IMG/VR virus record: IMGVR_UViG_3300046492_000315
Coordinates: 1 to 36,814 of that record
Strand: one strand, 5' to 3'
DNA: 36,814 nucleotides
From: a virus
Shown here one piece after another: positions 23,036 through 29,030 of the stretch. Under the pieces are notes generated by a model. The model searched no databases and was not told the origin of the DNA. It was given only the letters and a program-made list of their open reading frames with translations. Made by a program: the position numbers and the translations under genes. Position 1 is the stretch's first letter. Every line of letters begins with the position of its first letter.

Positions 23036-23064
23036 TGTGTACCGTCCATCGGTGGAGGCGTCAA
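23036..23064 (-). promoter_or_regulatory. Candidate promoter for the accessory cassette
   Basis: On the reverse strand TTGACG (23059-23064) and TACACA (23036-23041) are 17 bp apart, about 70 bp upstream of the 22964 start. The -35 is good and the -10 is weak. It lies inside the stretch of GGTAC-type motifs near attP, so integrase binding could influence it. Confidence 0.4.
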
Positions 23065-23152
23065 TACCGTAGGTTATTTTTTTTGCCCCCTGGCCGACTT
23101 GACAGGTACGTCGGCCGATAGGGTACGGGGCCGGTCGCCCTGGTGCAACGAT

Positions 23153-23173
23153 GGTACAAATTTGGTACATCGG
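23153..23173 (+). repeat. 21-bp direct repeat, left of attP core (arm-type site)
   Basis: GGTACAAATTTGGTACAT then CGG occurs here and again, identical, at 23383-23403. The copies lie on opposite sides of the tRNA-like attP core. Paired repeats flanking the core are typical arm-type binding sites of tyrosine integrases. Each unit itself contains two TTTGGTAC/GGTAC elements. Confidence 0.7.
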
Positions 23174-23264
23174 ATGTACCAAATCATGGTGTATCAAGCT
23201 TCATGGTGATGAATGCTTGTGCAATGATTTCAATACCTTGACTGAAAAAAGTGAAGTAAATCAA

Positions 23265-23336
23265 CGGGCAAAATCGGATTCGAAATCCGTTGAAGTGGCA
23301 ACATTTCCTAGGGTTCAAATCCCTATCTCTCCGCCA
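23265..23336 (+). other. attP core: 3' portion of a tRNA-Ser(CGA) gene
   Basis: The sequence folds as the 3' part of a serine tRNA. It has an anticodon stem-loop with TTCGAAA (about 23275-23290; anticodon CGA), a 6-bp long variable arm (GAAGTG/CATTTC, loop GCAA), a T-arm (TAGGG, TTCAAAT, CCCTA) and an acceptor end TCTCTCC-GCCA finishing at 23336. The 5' acceptor strand and D-arm are missing, so it is not an intact tRNA. Tyrosine integrases commonly use tRNA 3' ends as attB, and the phage copy restores the host gene after integration. The int gene follows directly. Confidence 0.88.
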
Positions 23337-23341
23337 AAATC

Positions 23342-23376
23342 AAAGGCTTAGCGGCTTACCCCCGCTGGGCCTTTTT
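23342..23376 (+). terminator. Terminator between attP core and int
   Basis: Outer stem AAAGGC/GCCTTT and inner stem AGCGG/CCGCT are followed by a T-run (23372-23376). In the prophage it would sit just downstream of the restored host tRNA-Ser and could terminate its transcript, limiting read-through into int. Confidence 0.75.
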
Positions 23377-23382
23377 GCTTTT

Positions 23383-23403
23383 GGTACAAATTTGGTACAT
23401 CGG
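23383..23403 (+). repeat. 21-bp direct repeat, right of attP core (arm-type site)
   Basis: This is identical to 23153-23173. It lies 55 bp upstream of the int ATG, so integrase bound here could also repress its own gene. Confidence 0.7.
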
Positions 23404-23457
23404 TTTAAAACCGGGCTATCCTCCTGTTTCCAACCATCTGGAAACGGGCACCTTCAA

Positions 23458-24432
23458 ATGGCTACCTATCAAAAACGCGGCACCGCTTGGCGGGCACTGA
23501 TCCGGCGCAAAGGCTACCCAACCCTCACCGCTACCTTCGACACGAAGGCCGAGGCGCAACGCTGGGCGACGGAGCTAGAAGGCGATATGTCCCGCTCACG
23601 TTTTGTCGATGGCCGCGAGGCTGATCGCACTACGCTGACCAAAGCGCTCAATAGATACTTGACCGAAATCAGCGAACACAAAAAGGGCAAGAAGCAAGAG
23701 GCGACTAGAATCGCTCGCTGGTTACTTCATCCCCTCGCTGAGAAAAACCTCTCCGCTATTACATCGTCTGACCTTGCCGAGTATCGGGACGCCAGGAGTA
23801 AGGAGAAAGTATCCTCCGCAACTATTCGCCTGGAACTTGCAATCATCAGCCACCTCTACACCATCGCGGCGAAAGAGTGGCATATGGCCGGGCTGGTCAA
23901 TCCCTGCACTAATATTAGATTGCCGAAGGGTAGCCAAGAGCGGGACCGCCGCCCGACTACCAACGAACTCAAAAAGATATATGAGGCGGCCGGGGCGATT
24001 AATAGAGAGCTGCCGATCATTATCGAACTTGCGGCCGACACGGCAATGCGCCGCACTGAGCTGGTCATGCTGACGCGTGAACAGCTTCGGGGGCGGGTGG
24101 CATACTTCGAGGACAGTAAGAATGGATCGCGCCGCGCGGTGCCACTATCTACGCGGGCTCTCGAATTGCTCAAAAGTTTACCCGCGCGAATTGATGGCCG
24201 GGTCTTTAGTATCTCGCCGCAATCGGTCAGTAACTATTTCCCCCGCGCGTGCGAGGCGGCTGGCGTGGTCAACCTGCACTATCACGACCTCCGCCATGAG
24301 GCGACCAGCCGGCTGTTCGAGCGCGGCCTGGACATCATGGAGGTTGCAGCGATTACCGGGCACAAGACCCTGGCAATGCTCAAGCGCTATACGCACTTGA
24401 GCCCCGAGAACCTTGCCGACAAATTAGCGTAG
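23458..24432 (+). CDS. int: Tyrosine recombinase integrase
   Basis: The 324-residue site-specific recombinase drives integration into the host tRNA-Ser(CGA) locus. It has an N-terminal arm-binding region (MATYQKRGTAWRALIRRKGY), a SAM-like core-binding domain (about 65-160) and a catalytic domain with R198 (AMRRTEL), H276-x-x-R279 (HDLRHEA), H302 (ITGHK) and the nucleophile Y311 (KRYTHL). A beta-hairpin lysine is in EDSKNGSRRAVPL. ATG 23458 is preferred, since a longer frame would start inside the attP/repeat region. The gene converges with the reverse-strand excisionase-like gene, overlapping by 9 nt. Confidence 0.95.
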   Translation: MATYQKRGTAWRALIRRKGYPTLTATFDTKAEAQRWATELEGDMSRSRFVDGREADRTTLTKALNRYLTEISEHKKGKKQEATRIARWLLHPLAEKNLSAITSSDLAEYRDARSKEKVSSATIRLELAIISHLYTIAAKEWHMAGLVNPCTNIRLPKGSQERDRRPTTNELKKIYEAAGAINRELPIIIELAADTAMRRTELVMLTREQLRGRVAYFEDSKNGSRRAVPLSTRALELLKSLPARIDGRVFSISPQSVSNYFPRACEAAGVVNLHYHDLRHEATSRLFERGLDIMEVAAITGHKTLAMLKRYTHLSPENLADKLA

Positions 24433-24669
24433 CGCTACCAGACTCGGCGGCTCTTTACGGGGCCGCCCTACTTTAAGCGCCTGATGCTCCCCCGCTTCAA
24501 AATCCCTCAGATACTTGCGCACCGTCTCCAGACGCCAACATATCCGCGAGCCCTGCTTATAATACGGGGGCAACCAGTCTGGCCGGGCTTGGACCGCGCT
24601 GCGAATCGCCGCCTCGGTGCGCCCCATCAGTAGCGCCAGCTCTGGTACATGCAGAATTTCAGGTTCCAT
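24424..24669 (-). CDS. Excisionase-like HTH protein, 81 aa
   Basis: The 81-residue basic protein has a MerR/AlpA-like helix-turn-helix pattern: LHVPELALLMGRTEAAIRSA, then WLPPYYKQGSRICWRLETVRKYLRDF. The 'YKQGSRICWR' hairpin followed by 'VRKYLRDFE' is usual for phage Xis and DNA-binding anchor proteins. It ends the leftward early operon and converges on int, where an excisionase is expected. A role as Xis is inferred from fold and place. Confidence 0.75.
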   Translation of the reverse strand: MEPEILHVPELALLMGRTEAAIRSAVQARPDWLPPYYKQGSRICWRLETVRKYLRDFEAGEHQALKVGRPRKEPPSLVALR

Positions 24670-24680
24670 ATCCCTACTCC

Positions 24681-25037
24681 CTACACTAATTCGTCACGAA
24701 TGAACGGCGACCATTTGCGTTCTGTTTGATCCATGAGTGTCTCGCTGATCGTCGCCATACTGGAGCGCTCGGCGTGTGGACAATCATCAGTAAAGAAGCA
24801 TGTCCCTGGCGCGGTCTTCGTCTTGGTTTCCGCCGCGACGATCTTGGAGTAATCGCGTTGCCACGCGTGCAGAGCGTCTCCTGGCCGGGCGGGGCACACT
24901 TCGAAATCATACGGGTTGCCGAATTCGTCCAGCGCCCAAAACAAGTCCGCCACTTGCGCAACCACCACGAGGCCGACTTCACAGAAGCCAAGAGCCGCGA
25001 CGCTCTCGGCCTTACGGCGAAATAAAAAAACCTCCAT
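24681..25037 (-). CDS. Hypothetical early protein, 118 aa
   Basis: The 118-residue soluble protein is not recognised. Notable parts are VVVAQVADLFWALDEFGNPY, DFEVCPARPGDALHAWQRDY and TCFFTDDCPHAERSSM. Two cysteines in a TCFFTDDCPH setting could form a metal site with other Cys/His residues. This is speculative. The ATG at 25035-25037 overlaps the TGA of the 53-residue gene upstream (TGATG), so it belongs to the leftward early operon. Confidence 0.65.
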   Translation of the reverse strand: MEVFLFRRKAESVAALGFCEVGLVVVAQVADLFWALDEFGNPYDFEVCPARPGDALHAWQRDYSKIVAAETKTKTAPGTCFFTDDCPHAERSSMATISETLMDQTERKWSPFIRDELV

Positions 25038-25198
25038 CAGTCGTCCTCCTTGTCCTGGGCGGCGAGAAACTCGGTCAGCTCTTTGCTCAATTCCTGAGCG
25101 CCAATGCTGGGGTATTTATTCACATACGCTTTAGCCCGGTGGAGCAGTGCAAGTGCCTGGGCCAACACCGCCTCCATTAAAAAATGCTTTTTGTGCAT
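25037..25198 (-). CDS. Small early protein, 53 aa
   Basis: The reverse-strand frame of 53 codons reads MHKKHFLMEAVLAQALALLH and ends LTEFLAAQDKEDD. It looks like a single helical protein with an acidic tail. The stop overlaps the start of the next gene (TGATG), which supports it being real. Function unknown. Confidence 0.6.
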   Translation of the reverse strand: MHKKHFLMEAVLAQALALLHRAKAYVNKYPSIGAQELSKELTEFLAAQDKEDD

Positions 25199-25223
25199 AG
25201 TGCCCCCCGGTGGTTCGTTGAAT

Positions 25224-25250
25224 ACGACGGTGTAATGATTACACCGTCGT
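25224..25250. repeat. Perfect 12-bp inverted repeat, loop TGA
   Basis: ACGACGGTGTAA (25224-25235) and its exact complement TTACACCGTCGT (25239-25250) are separated by TGA, between the SSB stop and the 53-residue gene. No T-run follows on the reverse strand, so it is not a classical terminator. It may be an operator, an RNA-processing hairpin or an attenuator. Confidence 0.8.
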
Positions 25251-25254
25251 TTGA

Positions 25255-25728
25255 TTACGCGCCGGCCAGATGAGGCAGACGCGCGAAGGGTATGTCGTCG
25301 TCATAGGTATTACTGTCAGGCGGTGCGGCCTGCTGACTTTGTTGTGGGGGCTGCGCCTGTTGCTGCGGTGCCTGCTGCCCGTTCGGATTACCACCGAGCA
25401 GTTGTAGCGTGCCGCGCATATCGACGATGACCTCGGTGGTGTAGCGCTTGATCCCGTCTTTCTCCCACTCCCGCGTCTGCAACTTGCCCTCGATATAGCA
25501 CTGAGAGCCTTTGCGTAAATACTTCGCGGCGACTTCTGCGACCTTTCCGAATAGACAGACCCGGTGCCATTCGGTTTTTTCGACCGGCTGCCCCGATTGC
25601 TTGTCCGTCCATTTCTCACTGGTCGCCATGCTGAGAGTCGTTACCGCATTACCATTGGGCAAGTAGCGGCTGTCCGGGTCTTGTCCCAGAGTGCCAACCA
25701 ATATGACTTTATTTACTCCACGCGCCAT
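25255..25728 (-). CDS. ssb: Single-stranded DNA-binding protein
   Basis: The 157-residue SSB has an OB-fold (about 1-110) with [20 protein letters not shown], then [39 protein letters not shown] and YTTEVIVD. A Gln/Pro-rich linker ([16 protein letters not shown]) leads to the acidic tail DDDIPF. Oddly, the tail does not end at Phe but runs on with ARLPHLAGA. It protects ssDNA in replication and recombination and lies in the recombination operon after the exonuclease. Confidence 0.95.
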   Translation of the reverse strand: MARGVNKVILVGTLGQDPDSRYLPNGNAVTTLSMATSEKWTDKQSGQPVEKTEWHRVCLFGKVAEVAAKYLRKGSQCYIEGKLQTREWEKDGIKRYTTEVIVDMRGTLQLLGGNPNGQQAPQQQAQPPQQSQQAAPPDSNTYDDDIPFARLPHLAGA

Positions 25729-25730
25729 AA

Positions 25731-26348
25731 CTACCTCGGGATGTTGAGAGTGATGTGATCGACCAGTGCCAGGAATTCAGCGCGCCGCTCGGCCAACTGG
25801 ACTAGTTCCTCTTTAAAGTCGTCGCGGTCCTGGCGGTATATGACCAACTGCCCGGCCGGTGGGAAGTCGCTACAGTAGCTCGCGAAGTCGACCCAATCGC
25901 GCCCGGTGCAGTCCAGGTGCCCGACGAGTTGCCAGCGATAGGACGGATCGAATGACCCGCGACGCATCGTGTCCCAGTGAACCCCGGCCGTGACTGATTT
26001 GATTTCGAGGACACCGTGCAGGCCGACAAGCCCGTCTGGTGAATCGCCGTGTGTGGTGCAATCGAAGAACCCCCCGTTCGTGACCTCCACGAATTGCGCG
26101 TCCTCGTAGAGCATTCGGGCAACCGGCTCCTGGAGGTGGCCGCGCTCCAAATGATCGCTCTGGAAACTGAATTCGGCACGCTGGCCGGTGATCCGTTCGA
26201 GCGCCAACTGGAGGGCGTAGCGTTTGGCGGGATCACCGAACGCCTTACCGAAGTTCGCCATGAACGAACTGAAGTTGCTGGAGGTGGCTTTGCCAATGCG
26301 CAGCGCAAACCATTCCTCGGTGTTCTGCGCTACGTCATGCCATCCCAT
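25731..26348 (-). CDS. YqaJ-like viral recombinase exonuclease
   Basis: The 205-residue lambda-exonuclease-type PD-(D/E)xK nuclease has [20 protein letters not shown] and [12 protein letters not shown] as the N-terminal family motif. [18 protein letters not shown] carries the helix with the conserved Glu, [10 protein letters not shown] supplies the Asp, VLEIKSV is the ExK motif, and [13 protein letters not shown] supplies the Gln/His helix. It degrades DNA ends to give 3' ssDNA for annealing. ATG 26348 gives MGWHDVAQN, as in the family. It overlaps the upstream partner by 14 nt. Confidence 0.92.
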   Translation of the reverse strand: MGWHDVAQNTEEWFALRIGKATSSNFSSFMANFGKAFGDPAKRYALQLALERITGQRAEFSFQSDHLERGHLQEPVARMLYEDAQFVEVTNGGFFDCTTHGDSPDGLVGLHGVLEIKSVTAGVHWDTMRRGSFDPSYRWQLVGHLDCTGRDWVDFASYCSDFPPAGQLVIYRQDRDDFKEELVQLAERRAEFLALVDHITLNIPR

Positions 26349-26844
26349 CGCCGCACTCCTGCTTGAGCTGCTGCTGATGTACCTCCGACATCGCCGCGCG
26401 TGCCAGGACCGCGTCCAGGCTGCCGTCGCGCCGGTACGCGGCCTTGGCATTCTCCCATGTCTTGCCACTGGCCGGCGTGATGGTCACCGCGTTGGCGGCC
26501 TTGGGGCTGATGCGCAACCCCTCGGTGACCTCCTTCCCGAAACGCACGTTCGGCTCGACGTACACCGTGACGCGGACGTTTTGCCAGTCCTCGATGTATG
26601 GGCTGCCGGTCAATTTTTTGAGCGTGCCTGAGTTGGTGGCGTTCAAGATCATCGGCTTCAGCGGTTCGCCAGGACGCAGCTCGCGCTCGGCAAACCATGC
26701 AGTATTGAACCGGTCCTTGGTCTTCTTGGTCCGGTCCGCCTCCAGGGTGACGCGCGCGATAGTGAGCACGGTAGGCCCGACGATATCGGCGCTGGAGAGA
26801 TACGGCGAATCGAAAGCCTTACGGAAATGGGTTTTAGTTTCCAC
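26335..26844 (-). CDS. Conserved phage protein beside the exonuclease, 169 aa
   Basis: The start is GTG 26844 (VETKTHFRKAFDSPYLSSAD). The segment KPMILNATNSGTLKKLTGSP then YIEDWQNVRVTVYVEPNVRF is the signature of a phage family that repeatedly accompanies YqaJ/RecT-type genes. It reads as a beta-rich domain followed by a helical C-terminus (SLDAVLARAAMSEVHQQQLK). Its biochemical role is not known to me. A recombination accessory or annealing role is inferred from constant company with the exonuclease. It overlaps genes on both sides. Confidence 0.75.
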   Translation of the reverse strand: METKTHFRKAFDSPYLSSADIVGPTVLTIARVTLEADRTKKTKDRFNTAWFAERELRPGEPLKPMILNATNSGTLKKLTGSPYIEDWQNVRVTVYVEPNVRFGKEVTEGLRISPKAANAVTITPASGKTWENAKAAYRRDGSLDAVLARAAMSEVHQQQLKQECGDGMA

Positions 26845-27004
26845 GTTGTGCCCCCGCGTTTTGCTCTGGTTGGATGGTGTCGGCCGACTGATCGGTGATC
26901 GCGCCACCGATGGCAATGAGCGTCATCAGCGACAGCCAGACCACGAACCCGACCACTATTGAACGGGAGCGAAGGAGTGCGGCCCGGCGACGAAGGCGCT
27001 TCAT
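26834..27004 (-). CDS. Small single-TM membrane protein, 56 aa
   Basis: The 56-residue protein has a strongly basic N-terminus (MKRLRRRAALLRSRS), one TM helix (IVVGFVVWLSLMTLIAIGGA) and a polar tail. It is probably an inner-membrane protein with the basic end in the cytoplasm. It overlaps both neighbours in the early operon. Superinfection exclusion is a common role for such proteins, but there is no direct sign of it here. Confidence 0.6.
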   Translation of the reverse strand: MKRLRRRAALLRSRSIVVGFVVWLSLMTLIAIGGAITDQSADTIQPEQNAGAQRGN

Positions 27005-27291
27005 AGGTCTGCCTCTGGCGTCTGGTGCTCGATACAAAGCAGGTTCTGAATCTGCGCGGACAGTGCGTCCATCCGCTGCACGGCCTGGGAATGAACCTGC
27101 TCGATCTCCTGTTCGTAGCGCGCGATCAGGAGCGCGGTCGGGTTCGCCTCGATCTCCGGCCATTCGACCTCCACGGTGATGGTGCCGAGCAGTGCGCCGT
27201 AGGCGGCCGGCCAATCGCTCATGTCGCAGGTAATTGCCCGTTGCGGCTCCCCTGGCTTCTGATGGATGTACAGCGTGATGGGCGTTTTCAT
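27001..27291 (-). CDS. Hypothetical early protein, 96 aa
   Basis: The 96-residue soluble protein is not recognised. It has an N-terminal beta part (MKTPITLYIHQKPGEPQRAI, YGALLGTITVEVEWPEIEAN) and a C-terminal coiled coil (LIARYEQEIEQVHSQAVQRM). The start and stop overlap adjacent genes by 4 nt. Function unknown. Confidence 0.65.
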   Translation of the reverse strand: MKTPITLYIHQKPGEPQRAITCDMSDWPAAYGALLGTITVEVEWPEIEANPTALLIARYEQEIEQVHSQAVQRMDALSAQIQNLLCIEHQTPEADL

Positions 27292-27473
27292 GCGGCCCCC
27301 TCGGTCACGGCCTTGAGCATTTCCTGCCATATCCGCTTTTCTTCGCGCAGCTCCCGAATGCGGTCCTTGTCCTGGCGAAACGCCGGACCATCGGCATAGG
27401 CGAGGCCGTCCTCAAAATTTCGGATGTACGAGTCACAGACGGCAATCTGCCGTTTAATCAACGTGGCGAACAT
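27288..27473 (-). CDS. Small early protein, 61 aa
   Basis: The 61-residue, highly charged helical protein begins MFATLIKRQIAVCDSYIRNF, with a C-terminal coiled coil RIRELREEKRIWQEMLKAV. The ATG at 27471-27473 is the start that fits the spacing. Its stop overlaps the next gene by 4 nt. Not recognised. Confidence 0.6.
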   Translation of the reverse strand: MFATLIKRQIAVCDSYIRNFEDGLAYADGPAFRQDKDRIRELREEKRIWQEMLKAVTEGAA

Positions 27474-27550
27474 GCGGCCCCCTATAGGCGTCGTGAGCTG
27501 TGGAGACGCAGCGGTGCCCCCGTTGGGTGGGGGCACCGTGCGTCGATCCG

Positions 27551-27679
27551 TTACTTGGTAGTTGCGAGAATTTGCGCGATGGTGCGGAGGGGGGCCAGCG
27601 CCTCCCAGTATTGATACGCGCCTGCACCGATGGCGCAAAGGATCAGAAGTGCGAGGATGGTTTTATCGGTGGTGGTCAT
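27551..27679 (-). CDS. Small membrane protein, first gene of the PL operon, 42 aa
   Basis: The 42-residue product has one hydrophobic helix (ILALLILCAIGAGAYQYW) and a short C-terminal helix. It lies about 40 bp downstream of the PL -10 box, so it is the first leftward early gene. GGAG is present upstream of the ATG (27677-27679). Function unknown. Confidence 0.55.
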   Translation of the reverse strand: MTTTDKTILALLILCAIGAGAYQYWEALAPLRTIAQILATTK

Positions 27680-27719
27680 GGCGGCTGCTCCTTGCTGGGT
27701 TCGGCTTGCTGATGACCTG

Positions 27720-27761
27720 AGAATATCCCAACCATAACCCATGTCAATAACTTAGGTTATT
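27720..27761 (-). promoter_or_regulatory. PL promoter and operator OL
   Basis: On the reverse strand a perfect -35 TTGACA (27742-27747) and -10 TATTCT (27720-27725) are 16 bp apart. The palindromic site ATAACTTAGGTTATT (27747-27761) abuts the -35. Its AAC-N5-GTTATT core is shared with sites at 28613-28627 and 28668-28682. A repressor bound here would block leftward early transcription. Confidence 0.7.
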
Positions 27762-27837
27762 AAATTTAGGTATCGGTTCCACGCGGGGGATAACTTGCGG
27801 GGTGATGTCCTGAAAGTCCTGATGTCCTGGCAGGCAC

Positions 27838-27861
27838 AAAAAAACCCGCGTCTGGCGCGGG
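27838..27861 (-). terminator. Terminator of the repressor gene
   Basis: Stem CCCGCG/CGCGGG (27845-27850, 27856-27861) with a 5-nt loop is followed on the reverse strand by seven Ts (27838-27844). It lies about 20 bp beyond the repressor stop and insulates it from the PL operon. Confidence 0.88.
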
Positions 27862-27880
27862 TCTTTTGCTGGCCGGTGGC

Positions 27881-28600
27881 TCAGGGCTCGAAGTAGCGAG
27901 TGCCTTTGAGAATCCCGGCGACGTAGTGAATCCCTTCAATATTTTCGGCCGCAACATGGATCGGCTTGTGGTCCTCGTTGATCGACTCGAAGCGGTAGAA
28001 CCCGTCCTTCAAACCGCAAAAAACTTTAATCATCTTGCGCCCGTCGCTGGTGATGACCAGTACATCCTCATGCAGGATCAGCGACTGGTTCGGCTCTATC
28101 ACCACATACTCCCCGTGTTTGATGCGCGGGCTCATGCTGTCGCCTTTTACCCTCAGACCGTAGGCGTCCGGGTCGTCACTGTGAATCTTTAGAAACCCTG
28201 ACGGGCCGCCGTCCCCGTCAAAATAACCATCGTCGCCAAGCTGTGCGATTCCGACCACTGGCACCAACCCCTTTTTGAGTTTGCGTTCTTCCGTGTCCGT
28301 GTTGGACGGCTGTTCCGCCGCTGGACCAACATCGACCACTGTAGTTGTGGTCAGGGAAAAACGCGAACTGTCCTCGCCGTGGGCCAGCCATTCGACGGTG
28401 ACGCCCAAGGCTCTGGCGATGTCTGGCAGGCGCTTGGATTGGAGGGTTTTGCCGGAGGTTATTTTCTGGATCGCGACCTGTGAAAGGGGCAGGCCGCTGA
28501 CTTCGCCAACCAGTCTTGCGAGCTGAAGCTGCGTCAGATTACGGGCGGCCATCGAGGTTTTAAGCCTATCGGCCAGGGTAGGGGGAGTGGTCGTATTCAT
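27881..28600 (-). CDS. CI-like repressor with S24 (LexA-like) domain
   Basis: The 239-residue lysogeny repressor has an N-terminal HTH (LTQLQLARLVGEVSGLPLSQ then VAIQKITSGKT, about 22-53), a linker, and a C-terminal S24 domain with catalytic S155 (KGDSMSPRIKHGEY) and K192 (RKMIKVF). The segment where the self-cleavage bond normally lies reads VVGIAQLGDDGY, that is A119-Q120 and not the usual Ala-Gly or Cys-Gly, so RecA-stimulated cleavage is in doubt. ATG 28600 is used. It has no SD and follows the PRM -10 by 7 nt, so the transcript is probably leaderless. Divergent from Cro. Confidence 0.92.
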   Translation of the reverse strand: MNTTTPPTLADRLKTSMAARNLTQLQLARLVGEVSGLPLSQVAIQKITSGKTLQSKRLPDIARALGVTVEWLAHGEDSSRFSLTTTTVVDVGPAAEQPSNTDTEERKLKKGLVPVVGIAQLGDDGYFDGDGGPSGFLKIHSDDPDAYGLRVKGDSMSPRIKHGEYVVIEPNQSLILHEDVLVITSDGRKMIKVFCGLKDGFYRFESINEDHKPIHVAAENIEGIHYVAGILKGTRYFEP

Positions 28601-28607
28601 GCGCAAA

Positions 28608-28637
28608 ACTATATAACAAATGTTATTGGTCAGGCAA
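28608..28637 (-). promoter_or_regulatory. PRM promoter with operator in its spacer
   Basis: On the reverse strand TTGCCT (-35, 28632-28637) and TATAGT (-10, 28608-28613) are 18 bp apart, with operator-like ATAACAAATGTTATT (28613-28627) between them. Only 7 nt separate the -10 from the repressor ATG, predicting a leaderless mRNA as for lambda cI from PRM. Confidence 0.65.
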
Positions 28638-28656
28638 CACCGCCATCGTTTGGTCA

Positions 28657-28684
28657 TTGACGGCTCGAAAACCTAGGTTATTAT
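28657..28684 (+). promoter_or_regulatory. PR promoter with operator
   Basis: TTGACG (-35, 28657-28662) and TATTAT (-10, 28679-28684) are 16 bp apart. The operator-like AAAACCTAGGTTATT (28668-28682) covers the spacer and -10. A further inverted repeat TATCGT...ACGATA (28682-28687, 28697-28702) lies in the leader before cro. Confidence 0.7.
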
Positions 28685-28714
28685 CGTGATACGAAAACGA
28701 TACAGGTGGCCGCC

Positions 28715-28966
28715 ATGATGGACCGAGAACGCCCGATTGACCGAGCGGTTCGCCTCGCTCAAGAGCGCCCCATTGACCGAGCGGTTCGCCTCGCCGGGGG
28801 GCAGGCCGAACTAGCCCGCTTATGCGGGACCAGCCAACCGCGCATCTGGCAATGCGTACACCGCAATTTGAATGTGCCGGCTGAGCTGGTGCTGAAAATT
28901 GAGCGCGCCGTCAATGGTGCTGTGACTCGCTCCGAGTTGCGGCCCGATCTCTATCCGGTCGAATAA
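28715..28966 (+). CDS. Cro-like repressor (YdaS-type HTH) with duplicated N-terminus
   Basis: The 83-residue protein is the first gene of the PR operon. The YdaS/Cro pattern is PIDRAVRLAGGQAELARLCG, then TSQPRIWQCVHRN, PAELVLKIERAVNGAVTRSE and LRPDLYP. The first 12 residues of the usual fold (ERPIDRAVRLAQ) are present twice in tandem, encoded by a 36-bp duplication (perfect 23-bp core at 28736-28758 and 28772-28794). AGGTGG (28704-28709) fits ATG 28715. It should bind the same operators as CI to commit to lysis. Confidence 0.88.
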   Translation: MMDRERPIDRAVRLAQERPIDRAVRLAGGQAELARLCGTSQPRIWQCVHRNLNVPAELVLKIERAVNGAVTRSELRPDLYPVE

Positions 28967-28970
28967 CGGC

Positions 28971-29010
28971 CAAAAAAAACCCCTGGTATGTCGTGCGGAC
29001 GGGCCAGGGG
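28971..29010 (-). terminator. Reverse-oriented intrinsic terminator after cro
   Basis: Stem CCCCTGG/CCAGGGG (28980-28986, 29004-29010) is followed on the reverse strand by a run of eight Ts (28972-28979). On the + strand no T-run follows. It would stop antisense transcription entering the immunity region from the right. Confidence 0.65.
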
Positions 29011-29030
29011 TATCGATGAGCGAGGTCAGT

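Larger units (their letters stand above)
22965..23264. other. Intergenic region between cassette and attP
   Basis: This stretch has no convincing gene. It holds the cassette promoter, several GGTAC/GTACC motifs (about 23040, 23104, 23122) and a 21-bp repeat unit at 23153-23173. An 11-1-11 palindrome (arm TTTGGTACATC) spans 23161-23183. It has the character of the P-arm of an attachment site. Confidence 0.6.

Noticed and set aside
22955-23197. 80-codon reverse frame between the cassette and attP
   Set aside because: It overlaps the promoter, GGTAC motifs and arm repeat, has no SD, and its residues do not resemble a protein.
23265-23336. Functional phage tRNA-Ser gene
   Set aside because: The 5' acceptor strand and D-arm are missing, so it is an attachment-site fragment and not a working tRNA.
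23290-23457. N-terminal extension of the integrase to 23290
   Set aside because: The added frame runs through the tRNA-like core, terminator and arm repeat. ATG 23458 gives a normal integrase N-terminus.
26834-27214. 126-codon form of the small membrane protein
   Set aside because: The upstream 70 codons are the antiparallel-frame shadow of the 27001-27291 gene. The ATG at 27002-27004 fits the operon overlaps.
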